This document shows, in pieces, positions 35,020-46,955 of a stretch of DNA of 55,092 nt. Under the pieces are notes generated by a model. The model had not been told where the DNA came from and did not search any database. It saw only the letters and a program-made list of their open reading frames with translations. Source of the DNA: Chromera velia (Eukaryota > Sar > Chromeraceae); contig JAHBMJ010000145.1 of the NCBI GenBank assembly GCA_018398765.1, positions 1 through 55,092 of the forward strand, written 5' to 3'. The stretch's first letter is position 1, and the number at the start of each line of letters is the position of its first letter. A program made the position numbers and the translations under genes.

Positions 35020-36306
35020 ATGTGGAGCATGTGGACGGTCTCCCTGGCGCTTAGTTTTCTTTTGAGCGTTCATGGAAGCCTGCAAATCCCAAGAGGTTTT
35101 TTGCGTTCCAAGGAAGGTTTTCTGCAAGCCCGGTTCAGGCAAGTCCCCTCTCGCAGAATGCGGATGGAGAGGCGCGTGCCAGTCTATGGTCTTCGAGAGT
35201 GGGCGACCAATTGGTCGAGCAGCAGGAACGGCAATAACACTAATACGCAGCGACGCCAACCTGTGCTCACAGCACCCCCCAAGTACGACCCTCTGCCGAC
35301 CATCGCACCAGGAATCATCCACAGATGTCTTTCTGAAGCTGTAAAGCGGCATTTTTTCCTTCTTGCCCGCGTCTTGTCGTTTGCAGGCAACCACTTCGAA
35401 CCTTTCTCGAGAGGATTGGTCCGGAGAAAGCCTCCCTGGTCGGTCCCTTGACTCTTTCTCCCCCTGTGTGTCGGTGGCTCCCTCCATGCACTCATCATCT
35501 ACACTATCTGACGCAACCTACCCCTGCATGCCTCTATGCAGGTCAGCATTCCGTACGAGGAGCAGCTGTACTTCGCCTCTTGCGTCGCAGCCACGCTGAC
35601 GGGGGCCCTTCTCGGAAAGGGGGTCAGTCAATAGAGGTGTGCAGGTCCCGAATGAGAAACGTCTACGCAGACTCCGGTTCTTGTGAATGGGGCCTCGTCT
35701 TTCCTTCTGTGGTGTAAAGACATGCTTTGACCGTACTTATTTGCTCTTTGTGCGTTGCAGCTTCTTGGAAGGGGTTTCTTTGGCGCTGCGCTGGGGTTGA
35801 TCTACGGTATCGAGTACTCCCGGATAGACGGGTCAGTGTAGGCACTAAGACCTGAAACGGACTTTCCCTTTACGCTTTTGTTCGACGGAATTCCTCATCA
35901 GCCTCCTTCGCTTTTGTGGTTTGCGCGTCATTGAGTGTCAGAGACAAACCTCTTTCGTTTTCCTGCAGGAAGTACGCCGCTTGGTTGGCCGTCTTTGGCC
36001 GCTACATTCTCTTGGCGTATTACAAAACAGGTGTCTTCGTGGAGGACGTCAAATTTAATGTTCGGGTCAGAGGGAAAGCTTTGGAGAGATAGAGGAACAG
36101 ATGGAAAGACAGGCTGGCAGACAGACATGCAGGAAGGCACGTGGAGAGGCAGGCAGTTGGACAGGCAGACTGACAATTTCAAATCGAAGAGTAAAAAAGG
36201 GAAGGGAAAATAAAGAATCGTCCAATCAGGGCCCAGGAAGTGACAGGTCAACGGATGGCACACAAACAGGTAGGAAGAGAGAGAGACATCCAAATGGAGA
36301 GGAAGA

Positions 36307-36348
<42 letters not shown>

Positions 36349-36925
36349 CAGGCAGGCAGGCAGGCAGACAGACAGACAAACCGACAGACGAAGCAACGTA
36401 TGACGAGACACGCAAAGACGACAGGCTGGATTGCAGTCGAGGTCTAGTGCACTGCACATCGAGTAGTGGGAAAGAAAATGCATCCGAGAAGGACGAACAG
36501 GATACATGCAAAGGGGACTCTTAAAAAACAAAGTTTTCCTTTCCGCCCTTGGGCTTGACTCATCGCCCTTCAATAAGGACTTCTTTTCGGCTTTCTTGCT
36601 CTGATCCTCCGTTTCGCGGCGGCCTCTGCAGGCATGGAGCGTGTATCAGAAAGGCTTCAAGAAGTTTGAACAGCTGGATACACAGGTCAGCAGACTCCTC
36701 TCAGAAAAGCTCCGCTCTAAACAATTTCAGTCAACGAAAGGAAAATCGGAGATGAATAACCTGAATATCAGCCAAATCAGAAACAAAACACCCAACAGCA
36801 CACCAAAAACTAAAGACATGCCCCCTTGTCCCATTTCTCCCCATCTCTCTCTCCCTCCCCCAGTTTCTCCCTCTGTATGGGAGCGTGCGTGCGTGCGTGC
36901 GTGCGTGCGTGAGTGCGTGCGTGCG

Positions 36926-37001
<76 letters not shown>

Positions 37002-38465
37002 TGTGTGTGTGTGAAAGGAATGAGAAAGAAAGGCTGTAGGAGACTGAAACTCTCGCAACGGCCGCCAGACCGGAAACATCAAAGCGGAACTTCTCATTGG
37101 TACCGGACTCTTCTTGCGGATGATTTAGAAGTCCTGCAGTTATTCGCTGTCGTGACCGAATTGTGGCTTTCTTTTTTGCAGTACAAAATTGTCGAGCGAG
37201 CCCAGTTCTTTGACGAAAAGTATGAGGTCTCTCGAAAACTTCATGAAGGTCAGTCACTGAAGAAGAACAAGATGGAGAATCGGTTGTGACTCCTTGATAG
37301 TCGCTCTCTGCATCATTTTCAGTTTAAGAAAGACATATTGTCCATCAGGAAGTGTGGTTTTTCCTCCATGTGATTCAAACCCCGCTCATTGTCACAGATA
37401 CTCGTTAGAGGTGTTCTTGTCCTGTTTTGCAAGACAAGGCATCCATCCCTCAGCACTGACACACACTGTGTCCAGTGTCTTGAATGGTCAATGGATACGT
37501 ATGATTGTGAGGATGGGCCCCATGTCCTTGAGTTTGTTTTTACGACGTGTGAGCATGCAGGGTATGAGGGGGTCCAGGGTGCCCTTGTGGGTGCTGCACA
37601 CTCTGTCAGTCAGTCTGCCTGTCCGTCTCTAAGTGCCTTTATTGTAGCGGACCTCACCAAGTTTCTGCTCATTTCATGTGCCGGAACCATGATTCATCTG
37701 TGCTCGCTCCGTTCGTTTCTCCCTTCACTCCTTCGTCTTCTTTTCTTTTCTTTTCTTTTCTCGGGTCTTTTCCCTTTTTCATTTCTTCCTTCTCTTTTTT
37801 GTTTCATTGTTTCTGTGTGTGTCTGTGGATGTGCATACGTGTCTTCCTTTCTTTCCTTCCGTCATTCGCTCGCTCGTTTTTCTTTCTCTCCCTCACCTTT
37901 TCGGTCATTTTTCCTTCACATTCGCCCTGGCTCTCTGTGCACTCAATAAAGCATTCATTTCTCTCATCCAACCCCGTCCTGCGCTTTTTCTTTTCTTTAC
38001 AAACAATGTGATTGACTGAGCCATTCTTCATTTCTTGTTGACCTTAAATTGGTTCGGGTCTTTGTGTGAGCACGTGCATTGCTTTACTTGGGTATAAGAC
38101 TAAGCGAGAGACGCAATGTGTGCAACAAAGCTGCCAGGGCGCAACGAATATTGCTGTGTCCTCAAACAACGTTCTGAAAGTTTTCTTCATTTTCATTTCA
38201 TACTTCCCCACCTGTGTGTACGCATTCAGGCTAACCAGTTCGCGGAAAAGCTGGCGGTGGGGTTGGGCCACTGGTAAGTCCCCCGTCTGCACTGCAGACC
38301 GTGAGGCAACTACAGAGACAGATTGAGACAGTCAGAGATCGGTACAGAAACATACAGACGCAGACGCAGGTAAAGGAATAAACAGAAAATGAAAGGCACA
38401 GGCACACACAGACAGATATGGACAGACACAAGCTTACTGCAGACTGACCGACGGAGATTAGGAAA

Positions 38466-38498
<33 letters not shown>

Positions 38499-38988
38499 GA
38501 GACCGACAAACAAACAAACAGACCAAGCAACACTCATTTTTGAGCAGTCTAAAGATCCTTCCTTCCTGTTGCGCCTTGCCGAAAGCTCCTTTCGAAGGGG
38601 GCTCTCCCTTTGCATGAAGGTTTGAGAAAAGGTGTGTTTTCCGTTGAGAAAGCAACTGATGGTCATGAGACAACGAGTGTAGACAAGAAAATGGGAAGGC
38701 TGACCAAAGAGGCATCCATCCAAAAACTCCGGGCAGGACTTGCTCCTGTAGGGAAGTAATTAGTTTGCAACGAATACAGAATCATTAACTTCTGTTCTGA
38801 ATTGCTGCAGGCTGGACCGTGCAACGCTGCCGCCTGAGAAGCGTCAGCCCTCAGAGGTGGAGGAGAGGCAGGAACGGGAGCAAGACCTTATGGAGAAAAG
38901 AAGGAAAAAACAAATGGAGGAAGAGGAGGAACGAAGAAGGGAGGCTGAAAGGAAAGGCTCAAGTCGAAACAAAAAACCGCGGCGGTAA
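35020..38988 (+). CDS. Unrecognised membrane protein with signal peptide, about 10 exons
   Basis: Best model: 35020-35326, 35387-35442, 35542-35622, 35761-35831, 35969-36047, 36632-36685, 37182-37248, 37561-37604, 38230-38273, 38811-38988, all phase-consistent, 326 residues. The donor of exon 1 (GTCTTT) and the end of exon 5 are the weakest points. It begins MWSMWTVSLALSFLLSVHGS, a signal peptide, followed by an Arg-rich, acid-poor stretch that could be a transit peptide. Gly-rich hydrophobic segments follow (YFASCVAATLTGALLG, GFFGAALGLIYGIEY, WLAVFGRYILLAYY), then a helical soluble part and a strongly charged tail ending SSRNKKPRR. No family recognised. If plastid-targeted it would be a small membrane protein of that organelle; this is inference. 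Donors are mainly GTCAGT. Confidence 0.6.
36306..36386. repeat. (GA)n and (CAGG/CAGA)n microsatellite in an intron
   Basis: About 17 GA units followed by CAGG and CAGA tetranucleotides, inside the long intron before exon 36632. Confidence 0.9.
36886..37014. repeat. (CGTG)n and (GT)n microsatellite in an intron
   Basis: CGTG tetranucleotides grading into a GT dinucleotide tract, in the intron between exons 36632-36685 and 37182-37248. Confidence 0.9.
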
Positions 38989-40097
38989 ATGTTCAGCCAT
39001 GTTGATACATGTTTAAATGAATTATCAGGCGCTTGTAATACTGCCTTGTATGTAACGGTTAAGTTTTTAATAACTTTTTACTATGGACATTATGTGAAAG
39101 CTCTCGAAGACTGACGTCCAAAGTTATGTTCTAAGATTTTAAAAAATAATCTTCCCTCTTAATTGCAAAATATTATACCGACTCTGTTTCTGTTGCTTTA
39201 TGTGTAAAGAGTTTGCAAGACTGAAGTGCGAAGTTGTATCACCAGATATGAAAAATTGATTGTCCCAAACGCTTGAGTAATTCAGTTCTCCCTTTTTTAA
39301 AAAATCACTTTATATGTAAAAACTGTACAAAAGTGAAGCCGCAAGCTTGGTTTTTATTCCTTTTTATGTAAAAAGTGTGTAAAGCCAGCATTTTTTAAAT
39401 ACTAAGGCTGATAGGATAGAATTAGATAGAAATATGTGGTGTTAATGTGTAGTGAGCCTTAAATTCATTTCTGGGTTTATTTATATCCGATCGTCCTTCT
39501 CCACTTTTAAATTTTAATTTGTAGGTACATTTTTTTTAAGAAGATAAAATTCAAATTCATGCATAGTGTTTTTGTTTGTGTTTTGACAGTGTTCATACGT
39601 TTATGATTCTAGTCTTTTATTTGTTTTTTGGGGGGGGGGGGGGGGGGGGGTGCAGTTATGCACGAGACAGCGAGAGAACTTTTTTCCCTATCCAAAAAAC
39701 TCGACGAGTTTTTCTTTAAAAACTCTTAATCCGACGTCTTCACTGCATGGGCCCCCAACCGGCTAGCTAGCTCGACTCCGCCATCGCGGGTCGACTATAT
39801 ACGCTGCGCACGCGAAGGATCAGCTGCATGGATGCATGCGCATGCAACAACGCCTGACCTTTGCATGCATTCACATTTCGAATTCATGCAGCACATGCAG
39901 CTCCCCTATACATTGAGGTGAGTCCTACAAAGCAGCGACCTGGTCGAGTATTTCCTTTGTCAGTTCACCATAGCTCATCCTGCGGGCTCGCTTGCAAGTG
40001 CCTGCTACGTCCTTTCTGTTCAATTTGTTTTCCTTTCGTGTCAGACGATCGAACCTATTTCGACAGCGACTCAAAGTTTTGCGGAACCCTCCACACA
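38989..40097. other. AT-rich island and poly-G tract between two tandem genes
   Basis: From about 39000 to 39620 the sequence is AT-rich with two related segments (GTGAAAGCTCTCGAAGACTG at about 39093 and GTGTAAAGAGTTTGCAAGACTG at about 39201). A poly-G run follows at about 39631-39650. From 39740 to 39900 it is GC-rich with several TGCATGC words and is the likely scramblase promoter. No supported gene. Confidence 0.55.
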
Positions 40098-41863
40098 ATG
40101 CAGCCCAATCAGCCGCCAATTCCTCAACAGCAGCAAATGGTCAGCAACGCTTCTCGCTGTAAGCTTCTTGCATCATGCAGCACAAGGCAAGGTTTTCTCT
40201 TTTTTGCTGAGGTCTTCTTCAGTCCATATTGAATGATCTCAAATGCTTGCAGAGCACATACCCTCAAATGGGACCTCCAGCAGGAGCGCAACCACCCCCC
40301 GAGGGCTACGCTGGGCAGGCGCCCCCCCCCTTTGTCCACCCTGGAACGATGCCCGAACCCCCTCAGACACAGCCCCTCATGCAGGCCCAAGGCTACCCCC
40401 CTCAACCGGCACAGGGTTATCCGCCCCAACCAGCACAAGGATACCCTCCCCAACCCGCTCAAGGATACCCTCAAGCTGAGCAGGTGAAGCAGCAGCACTA
40501 CCCCAAGGGTTTCCATCCAGGTGCCAATGGAGCTCCAGTGCCGCCTGGCCCAGGAGGTCCTCAGGTGTATGCGCCCCCGATCATGGTCATGGATCCCATG
40601 ACGATGCTCGCACGTCAGTTCGACCGGAGTGTCTGACCTTTCTGCATGTTTTCGTAGCTTGAGGGTCTGAGCTTTGTCCATGCCAGACATGCACAACTCT
40701 CTGAATTTTGTACTTCAATGTTCACCATTCTTCCCCCCATCTGGCCGCCACCTCGTCTTTGCAAGCTTTGACCATTGGTTTAAAGCGCCCTCCTTGCAAG
40801 AACAAAGGGTTTCTCTCCGCGAGCGTCTATGTTGGCATGAGTCTTTCCAGCTGTTTCTCCCTCCGTCTATCACTAGATAGGTGCTCAACTGTCTGCTTGT
40901 CGCCCATGTATTGAACCGTCTGTCTCTCGATTTGTTTCTCTGCCGTTCGATCTTTTTGTCGAGGGATCCGTCTCTTTGTCTCTTTTCAGGCAGGAGACGA
41001 CGCACCTGCCTTTGTCTCCCGGCTCGCTTCCAGACTAAGCCTGCGTCGTTCAATTGCCACTTTTGCCCGTCTCCGAAAAGATTCTTCGACATTTTTGCCT
41101 CCTTTTTCTGCCTGCCTGTGCAGAGCAAGAGAGAGTGTATGTGAAGGAGAAGCTGCGTTTGATTGAGCTTCTGGGCATTGACGCTGCGAACAAGTGAGTC
41201 GGTGTTCTGGCGAGTGCATGGGAGAAACCATGACCCCAGATGGAGAAAAAGAGCCCCAGGTGTTTGCGAGAGGGCTGCAGGAAGAAAAGAAGAGAGAAAG
41301 AGAGGGGCGAGTGTTCTTCGCTCCATCGCTGTTGAACAGGGCAAAATAATACTAGACAGAGGGACGGGCAGAGCGCTGGTTCTGTACTAAGATTTCGTGT
41401 CTTTCTTTCACTCTCTCTCTTTGTCTCTTCCTTGAATTTCTTGATCAGCTCACTTGCATATATAACTGTGCATATATAACTGTTTGCCGGGTTACTTGCT
41501 TGATCCATATCATTGCCTGCGTGTCTGTCTGCTTGCTTGCTTGCAATCTGTGGGTAAGCGTGTCAGCCCTTTCTCTCATTGTGCATGTGTGCATTTATGC
41601 AGGTACGTTATCAGGGACACCTACAAGAACAATCTTTTTGTTGCCAAAGAAACGACAGGGTGTTGCGAGAGAAACTGCATCCCGTCAGTCCGTTAAAGGC
41701 CTCATAGGTTTTCTTCTTTTCTCTCAGTGTGTCAGTTTCGTTTATGGGTGGACTTCTGCTACTTCTCTACATGAAGTTTTCTTCTTCATCTCTCTTGGTC
41801 TGTCACTTTACTGCGTTCGCTCCCCGTCTTTCAATCTGCCTGCCTGCCTGCCTGCCTGTCTGC

Positions 41864-41894
<31 letters not shown>

Positions 41895-41960
41895 CCTGTT
41901 TGCCTGTTTGCCTGTTTGCTTGTTTGCCTGTTTGCCTGTTTGCCTGTTTGCCTGTTTTCC

Positions 41961-41992
<32 letters not shown>

Positions 41993-42042
41993 CGAGTCTG
42001 TCTGTCTGTTTGCCTGTCTGTCTGTCTGTATGTATGTATGTT

Positions 42043-42077
<35 letters not shown>

Positions 42078-42350
42078 TTGTCTGTCTGTGAAGCAATGCT
42101 TGACGAGCGTTTTGAGGACCACGAACTCACAAACGTCATGGCCGTTGCCTCTTCGCTTTCCCTCGCTCCGCGCAGGCCTGATTGTCGCCCGTTCAATATG
42201 GAAATGTACCAAGCGAGTCAGTCTGTCAGTCTGTTGGTTGGCGTCTTTGGCCGTCTGGAAAATATTGACACGAGAGCGAGGGTCTGATGCGCAGGACGAA
42301 AGAGAAAAGTCAAGCGTAAGATGCCCAGAGGCAGAAAGGGTCTCTTCGCC

Positions 42351-42386
<36 letters not shown>

Positions 42387-43327
42387 GTGTGTGTGTGGGG
42401 GGGGGGGGGGGGGGGGNNNNNNNNNNGGGGGGGGGGGGAGGGGGGGTGCCAGAGATCCTTTTTCTGCTTCTACTTCTTTTTAGTTTTTTTTTCTGTCTTC
42501 TTGGTCACTTCTATTCCTGCTTGCTGCCTGGCTGCAGTCCCCGGAGCCCCCCCTCAGACTTTCCTCAGGGCAGAGCGGCCCTGCCAGTGGACCTGCTGTT
42601 GTCTCAACAGACCCAAAATGGAAGTCATGAACACAAACACAGGTAGGTTCGTCAGCTGTTGTCTCAACAGACCCAAAATGGAAGTCATGAACACCAACAC
42701 AGGTAGGTTCGTCAGCTAGCCAGTGGTATTAATTCGTTACACACGACCGAACAGGCAAGTAGGTAGGAAACCAATCAAAAAAGACCATCGAGACGTATTT
42801 GAAGGATCGATCAGATGACGCCAGTAGGCAATTTGGGTGCGTGGCCAGGAACCCATGACTGCACTGGGTGTCCTGGTCTTCTTTTCTTGTCCTTCCAAAC
42901 CATGGGTAAACCTATCTCTCTGTTTGCTGACTGCCTGCCTGCCTGCCTGCCTGCCTGCCTACCTATCCCTGTGTCTTCCCTTGTCTCAGACTTTCTCCAG
43001 CTACATTTTGTCCCCTCCTCTCGCTTTTGCATCTTGACCCACCAGTCTGTCCTCCTACATCGTCAGCCGTGTTTCCCCTTTTCTTTGTGTGTGCAGGGCA
43101 GCGCATGGGATTTGTGACTGACCCCTTCGCCTGCTGCAAATTCACCTTCAAAATCCACGACGCCAACGTCAGCTGCCTGCAACTTGTCGTACTGCTTCAC
43201 TGTGTCTTGCACCTCCAAACCATAGATATGACACATCTCAACCACGTCGATACCTTTGAAATGAGTTACACACCCTCTTCGTGTCCGGGGCTGTCTTGCG
43301 TAGTCCCACCCAGCTAGTTGAATCTGA

Positions 43328-43365
<38 letters not shown>

Positions 43366-45074
43366 GTGCCTGTCCTCCCATTCTACGGACTGGCTTGTCT
43401 GCGACTGCACAAAGGTCCGTTGACAATTTTTTCACACCTTTCCTTCTCTTTTGGTCAGTGCGGTCAGTACAGATGCATGACTGGTGATCCAATCTCTAGA
43501 TTTACTTGGTAGCCCTTTCCTCACCTCAACCCCCCCACGTCCCTCCCTGTGTGCAGGAACAAGAGCGTCTCCTCATCGAAGGCGACTGCTGCCAACCTGG
43601 ACTCTGCTGCAAGTGTCCCTGTGGTTCGTCTCGTCTGTTTTTTTGCTCTGTCATGCATCGCCTGCATGTCTGTTTTCTCCCTAGCGGTTTTTAGTTTCTC
43701 CAGCCATTTCTCTACGTCCCCGTCCAACTTGATTTTGTTATCTCTTGGTAAAGCACAACCGAAATTCGCAGCTGCTCCCGTCTATATGTTTTGCGGAACA
43801 CTTTCATTCTCCTGGCATGCGATGAAGATGTGCTCAAAGAAAGATTGCGCGTCAAAAGGAGGCAGGAGGTCTCACTCTTAAGGAGATCAGCACCTACCCT
43901 TTACGGTGTTTCTGACAACTGGGGATCTCATGCGAAGTCTTAGCAATCGACCTTCCTCCCTCACTCTGCCCCCCCCTCTCTCCTCACCTCCAAGACTCCC
44001 TCTCTCTTTCTTCTGCTTCCTTCACATACCGGTCCCCCGTCTTAGTCCTCTCTGTCCCTAAAGAGCAGGTGTATGCTTCTACACAGACACCCATGCCCAT
44101 GCCCCATGCATGCAGGCCCATGCAAGGAGGTCCAGTTCCCTATCACAGACATCGCCACGGGGCTACCTGTGGGGAAGATCACGAAGGTCAGTCAATCAGT
44201 CAGTAATTCAGCCAGTCAATTGATCAGTCGGTCAGGTGCATCTGTCCTGTCTTCTAGGACACTAAGAACTCATCTGTAGAGTTGACTCCACTGCTTCTGC
44301 TGTAGAAAGAGAGTCAGTAGGCTGGTTCGTGCAGAGTAACTCGCTCTTCTATGGGCTGACAGACAGAGAGAAAGAGGTACGGACGTGGAAGCAGACAGAA
44401 GACAGAAAGACCGACAAATCGACATGTCTTTCATCCTTCCACGAGGGAGGGTTTGGGCGAACGAGAAGACAAAAAAGTCACCGTCAGTTTGTGTAAATTC
44501 TCTGTCCGTCTATCACCGCCCCCTGATGCTGCCTTTGTCATCAAACACCTGCATGGAAGCAGACGCGCGCGCGCACCCGCGCGTACACTCGCATGCACGC
44601 ACGCACGCACGCAAACATCTGTTTGACGGTCGATCAATGGACTGGCTGACTGCAGGAGAACAGCTGGAAGGGCGTGCTTCTCGACGACATGGCTGACAAC
44701 TTTTGGTGAGCACCTCGGGCAGTGGTGGGCTGTCGGCTTCATGCATGATTTTGGCCGTGTTTCTTCAAGTTTGAATTTATGTTGACTGAGGCGCGACCAG
44801 CGGAGAGAGCGTGCGGAGAGAAGTAGGTTTACACAATCCAGTGTGCTGAATGCAACCCTTCCTTTGTGCTTTCCTTTACTGCATCCTGTTGGCTTTTTGA
44901 TGGGAATTTCGGAAGGCAGGCAGACAGCTTGAACTTTTTTGGCAGGTTGCAAGGAAGACTCTCCTGCTCACGTCGTTGAAACCGCGACAGTTGTGTCTTT
45001 CTTCAAACCGAGTCCCTCTTTTTCTCCTTCGATCCGCAGATATACATACATGTATGTACTAACACATCCATACG

Positions 45075-45126
<52 letters not shown>

Positions 45127-45292
45127 AACGTTCAGGGTTGAGTTCGGTCACGTCCAGGACCCTCAGTGGAAGGCCTTGCTGGTCTCTGCCGCGATTTTCA
45201 TGGACTTCCGTCTCTTCAACGGAGCAGACTCTCAGAGGAACAACGAAAACGGAGCCGCAGTGGGGGGCCTCATCGCGGCCAGCTTCAGATAG
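40098..45292 (+). CDS. Phospholipid scramblase, 11 exons
   Basis: Exons 40098-40139, 40253-40613, 41124-41193, 41603-41683, 42176-42216, 42538-42642, 43097-43167, 43557-43623, 44116-44186, 44656-44705 and 45136-45292 join without a phase conflict to 371 residues. The first 120 residues are Pro/Gln-rich with four GYPPQPAQ-type octapeptides. The scramblase domain then follows in family order: VYVKEKLRLIELLGI, TYKNNLFVAKETTGCCERNC, CRPFNM, RPCQWTCCCLNRPKMEV, MGFVTDPFACCKFTFKI, CCQPGLCCKCPC, LPVGKITK, SWKGVLLDDMADNFWVEF (matching the Ca2+-loop region) and LLVSAAIFMDFRLF, the C-terminal membrane helix. Family members move phospholipids between leaflets in response to Ca2+ or act in membrane signalling. 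Exon 6 has a duplicated donor (see repeat). Confidence 0.95.
40382..40477 (+). repeat. Four degenerate 24-bp coding repeats (GYPPQPAQ)
   Basis: Four units of 24 bases encode GYPPQPAQ three times and a final GYPQAEQ. Third-position changes between copies show selection for the peptide rather than a fresh DNA duplication. Such Gly-Tyr-Pro tails also occur on annexins and other membrane-binding proteins. Confidence 0.85.
41838..42090. repeat. (CTGC/CTGT/TTGC)n microsatellite in a scramblase intron
   Basis: More than 50 tetranucleotides of CTGC, CTGT, TTGC and TATG type between exons 41603-41683 and 42176-42216. It gives long Cys/Leu/Ser/Val frames that are not genes. Confidence 0.95.
42355..42446. 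repeat. (CT)n and poly-G tract with a 10-N assembly gap
   Basis: A CT tract is followed by GT and a G-run interrupted by ten N at 42417-42426. The gap lies in intron 5 of the scramblase gene, so its true length is unknown but coding exons are not affected. Confidence 0.95.
42595..42714 (+). repeat. 60-bp tandem duplication copying an exon end and its splice donor
   Basis: Copies at 42595-42654 and 42655-42714 differ at one base. Each holds the end of scramblase exon 6 (CCLNRPKMEVMNTNT) and a donor CAG/GTAGGT (42643 and 42703). Sixty bases keep frame, so both donors give open products differing by 20 residues. Confidence 0.95.
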
Positions 45293-46955
45293 ATGATCAA
45301 CGGAGGTCGGAGGACATCCAAGTGGGCAATCGTGATGTAAATCTGGAGAAGATTCAGCATGGAAGGAAGGCGAATCAAGTCTGATGGAAAAGAAAGCCGA
45401 TGCCAGCAAGTTCAGATCGAGATAAAGGGACCTAAGTTGGTTCATAAAGGACCAACCAGAAGAGTTCTGCCAGGGAATCAAGGAGGTTCTGGTTCCTCAG
45501 AGAATGTGCAGCCGCTCTTCACGCATGTGTGTCTTTCGGAGGCTCTTCATCTGAAGCTGCCCAAGCCCATCTCCATCTTTTTTTCAATAGATTCCTTGCA
45601 TAGACCTCAACCCCCAGTCCAGACAAACTTACAGAAATTTTGATGTCACAAAGAACGAGCACCGCTTCTGGCAGTTGCTATCAATACCCCTGGGCACTTA
45701 TGGTACTACATCATGTCTTCTTCAGGACTGCCAGCAGAGTCTTGCATACCAAACATGCAGTTGGATTTGGGTCTGAATAGGGTTTATAATGTACAGTCGC
45801 GTAATCGCGATTTTGCAACGTATGAGATGCGTCACTGGCAGACGCTGAGTCAAAGAGCTATGTCAGCATGTATCACTGCATGTATGTACCTTTTTCATCC
45901 TTTTTCCCTGCTGTAATCCAAAAGTTGTTTTCAACCTATCGATACCAATCTTGTCCATAATGATGAAACAATTAAGTAAAAATAGAATGATAATGAATGA
46001 TATAACTAATCATAAGGTGTGACATCAGTCAGATTTGGTCGAAAATCCACTTCTTATAGTCTAATACTAGATATATAATGTAGATCAAATAAAACCTAAA
46101 ATAAAACACAGTCTCGTTTATATAACTTCCTTACACTAATTTAATTTAATTATTAAAAATTTATTTCTGACTCAAGTTGAATAGAAATTTACAGTAAACT
46201 GCTCTAAAAATTGCTGAATAATGGCACTGCATAAATTAGAGTTTTCGAGTTATTCATGAATAATTAGATGAATAATAACTGAAAACGAATGCATAAAAAC
46301 GATAATACATACACTGGCAGTATAGCACATTCTTTTTATATCATATACATAACTTATAATATCAGTGATGATGATGATTCGCTTATAGTCATTTATATAT
46401 ATAATATACACGATTGTCGTCAAATTGTGAAGCAAGCCTGTAGATGTAACTATTGCAACCGTCAATCAATGCAACGACAATTAAATTAAAGCACTTAGGT
46501 AAAGACCGACTCGCGTGTGAGATGGAATCAACTTCAAGTTGGTGCAACTAGGGGTCCGTAGGGGCGCCTAAAGGAGAAAACATGGGGAAGCTAAGGCAAA
46601 ACTAGAGGCAAAAGCATGTAAAAGCAAGATTACTCGGAAGACCATTGTGAAACTTGAAGGTTGCTGAAGGAGCGCTTTTCTTTTGCCAAGTCCCTAGGTG
46701 ACGAAGCAAAAAAAATTCAGAACCCATTTTCTCATGAAAATCTGCGTTAAACTTTCTGTTCTCTTCTTTCTTTTTCTCCCACAATCTCCCCCCGGCGTTC
46801 CGACACACTGGATGGAATTCAAGAGAAAAGGTGACTTGGCACAGACCACGGCCTCCAGTGAAGCGTCCTTGCTTGCCCGGACGCTTTCATGAAAACGGAT
46901 TTCAAAATTGACTTCTTCTTCCCTGTAAGAGGGCATCTAAATCCTAGCTGCAGCT
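45293..46955. other. Intergenic region, AT-rich island between convergent genes
   Basis: 45293-45930 is base-balanced and probably holds the scramblase 3' UTR; its frames have no recognised domain. 45940-46620 is strongly AT-rich (TTAATT, TATATAT, TGATGATGATGAT). 46620-46955 is likely 3' flank of the ATP-grasp gene. No gene supported. Confidence 0.55.

Noticed and set aside
39631-39650. Poly-G tract as a G-quadruplex regulatory element
   Set aside because: Uninterrupted G-runs here and at 30225 and 42396-42442 lie next to N characters or in low-complexity sequence and are likely affected by sequencing error; no evidence for function.
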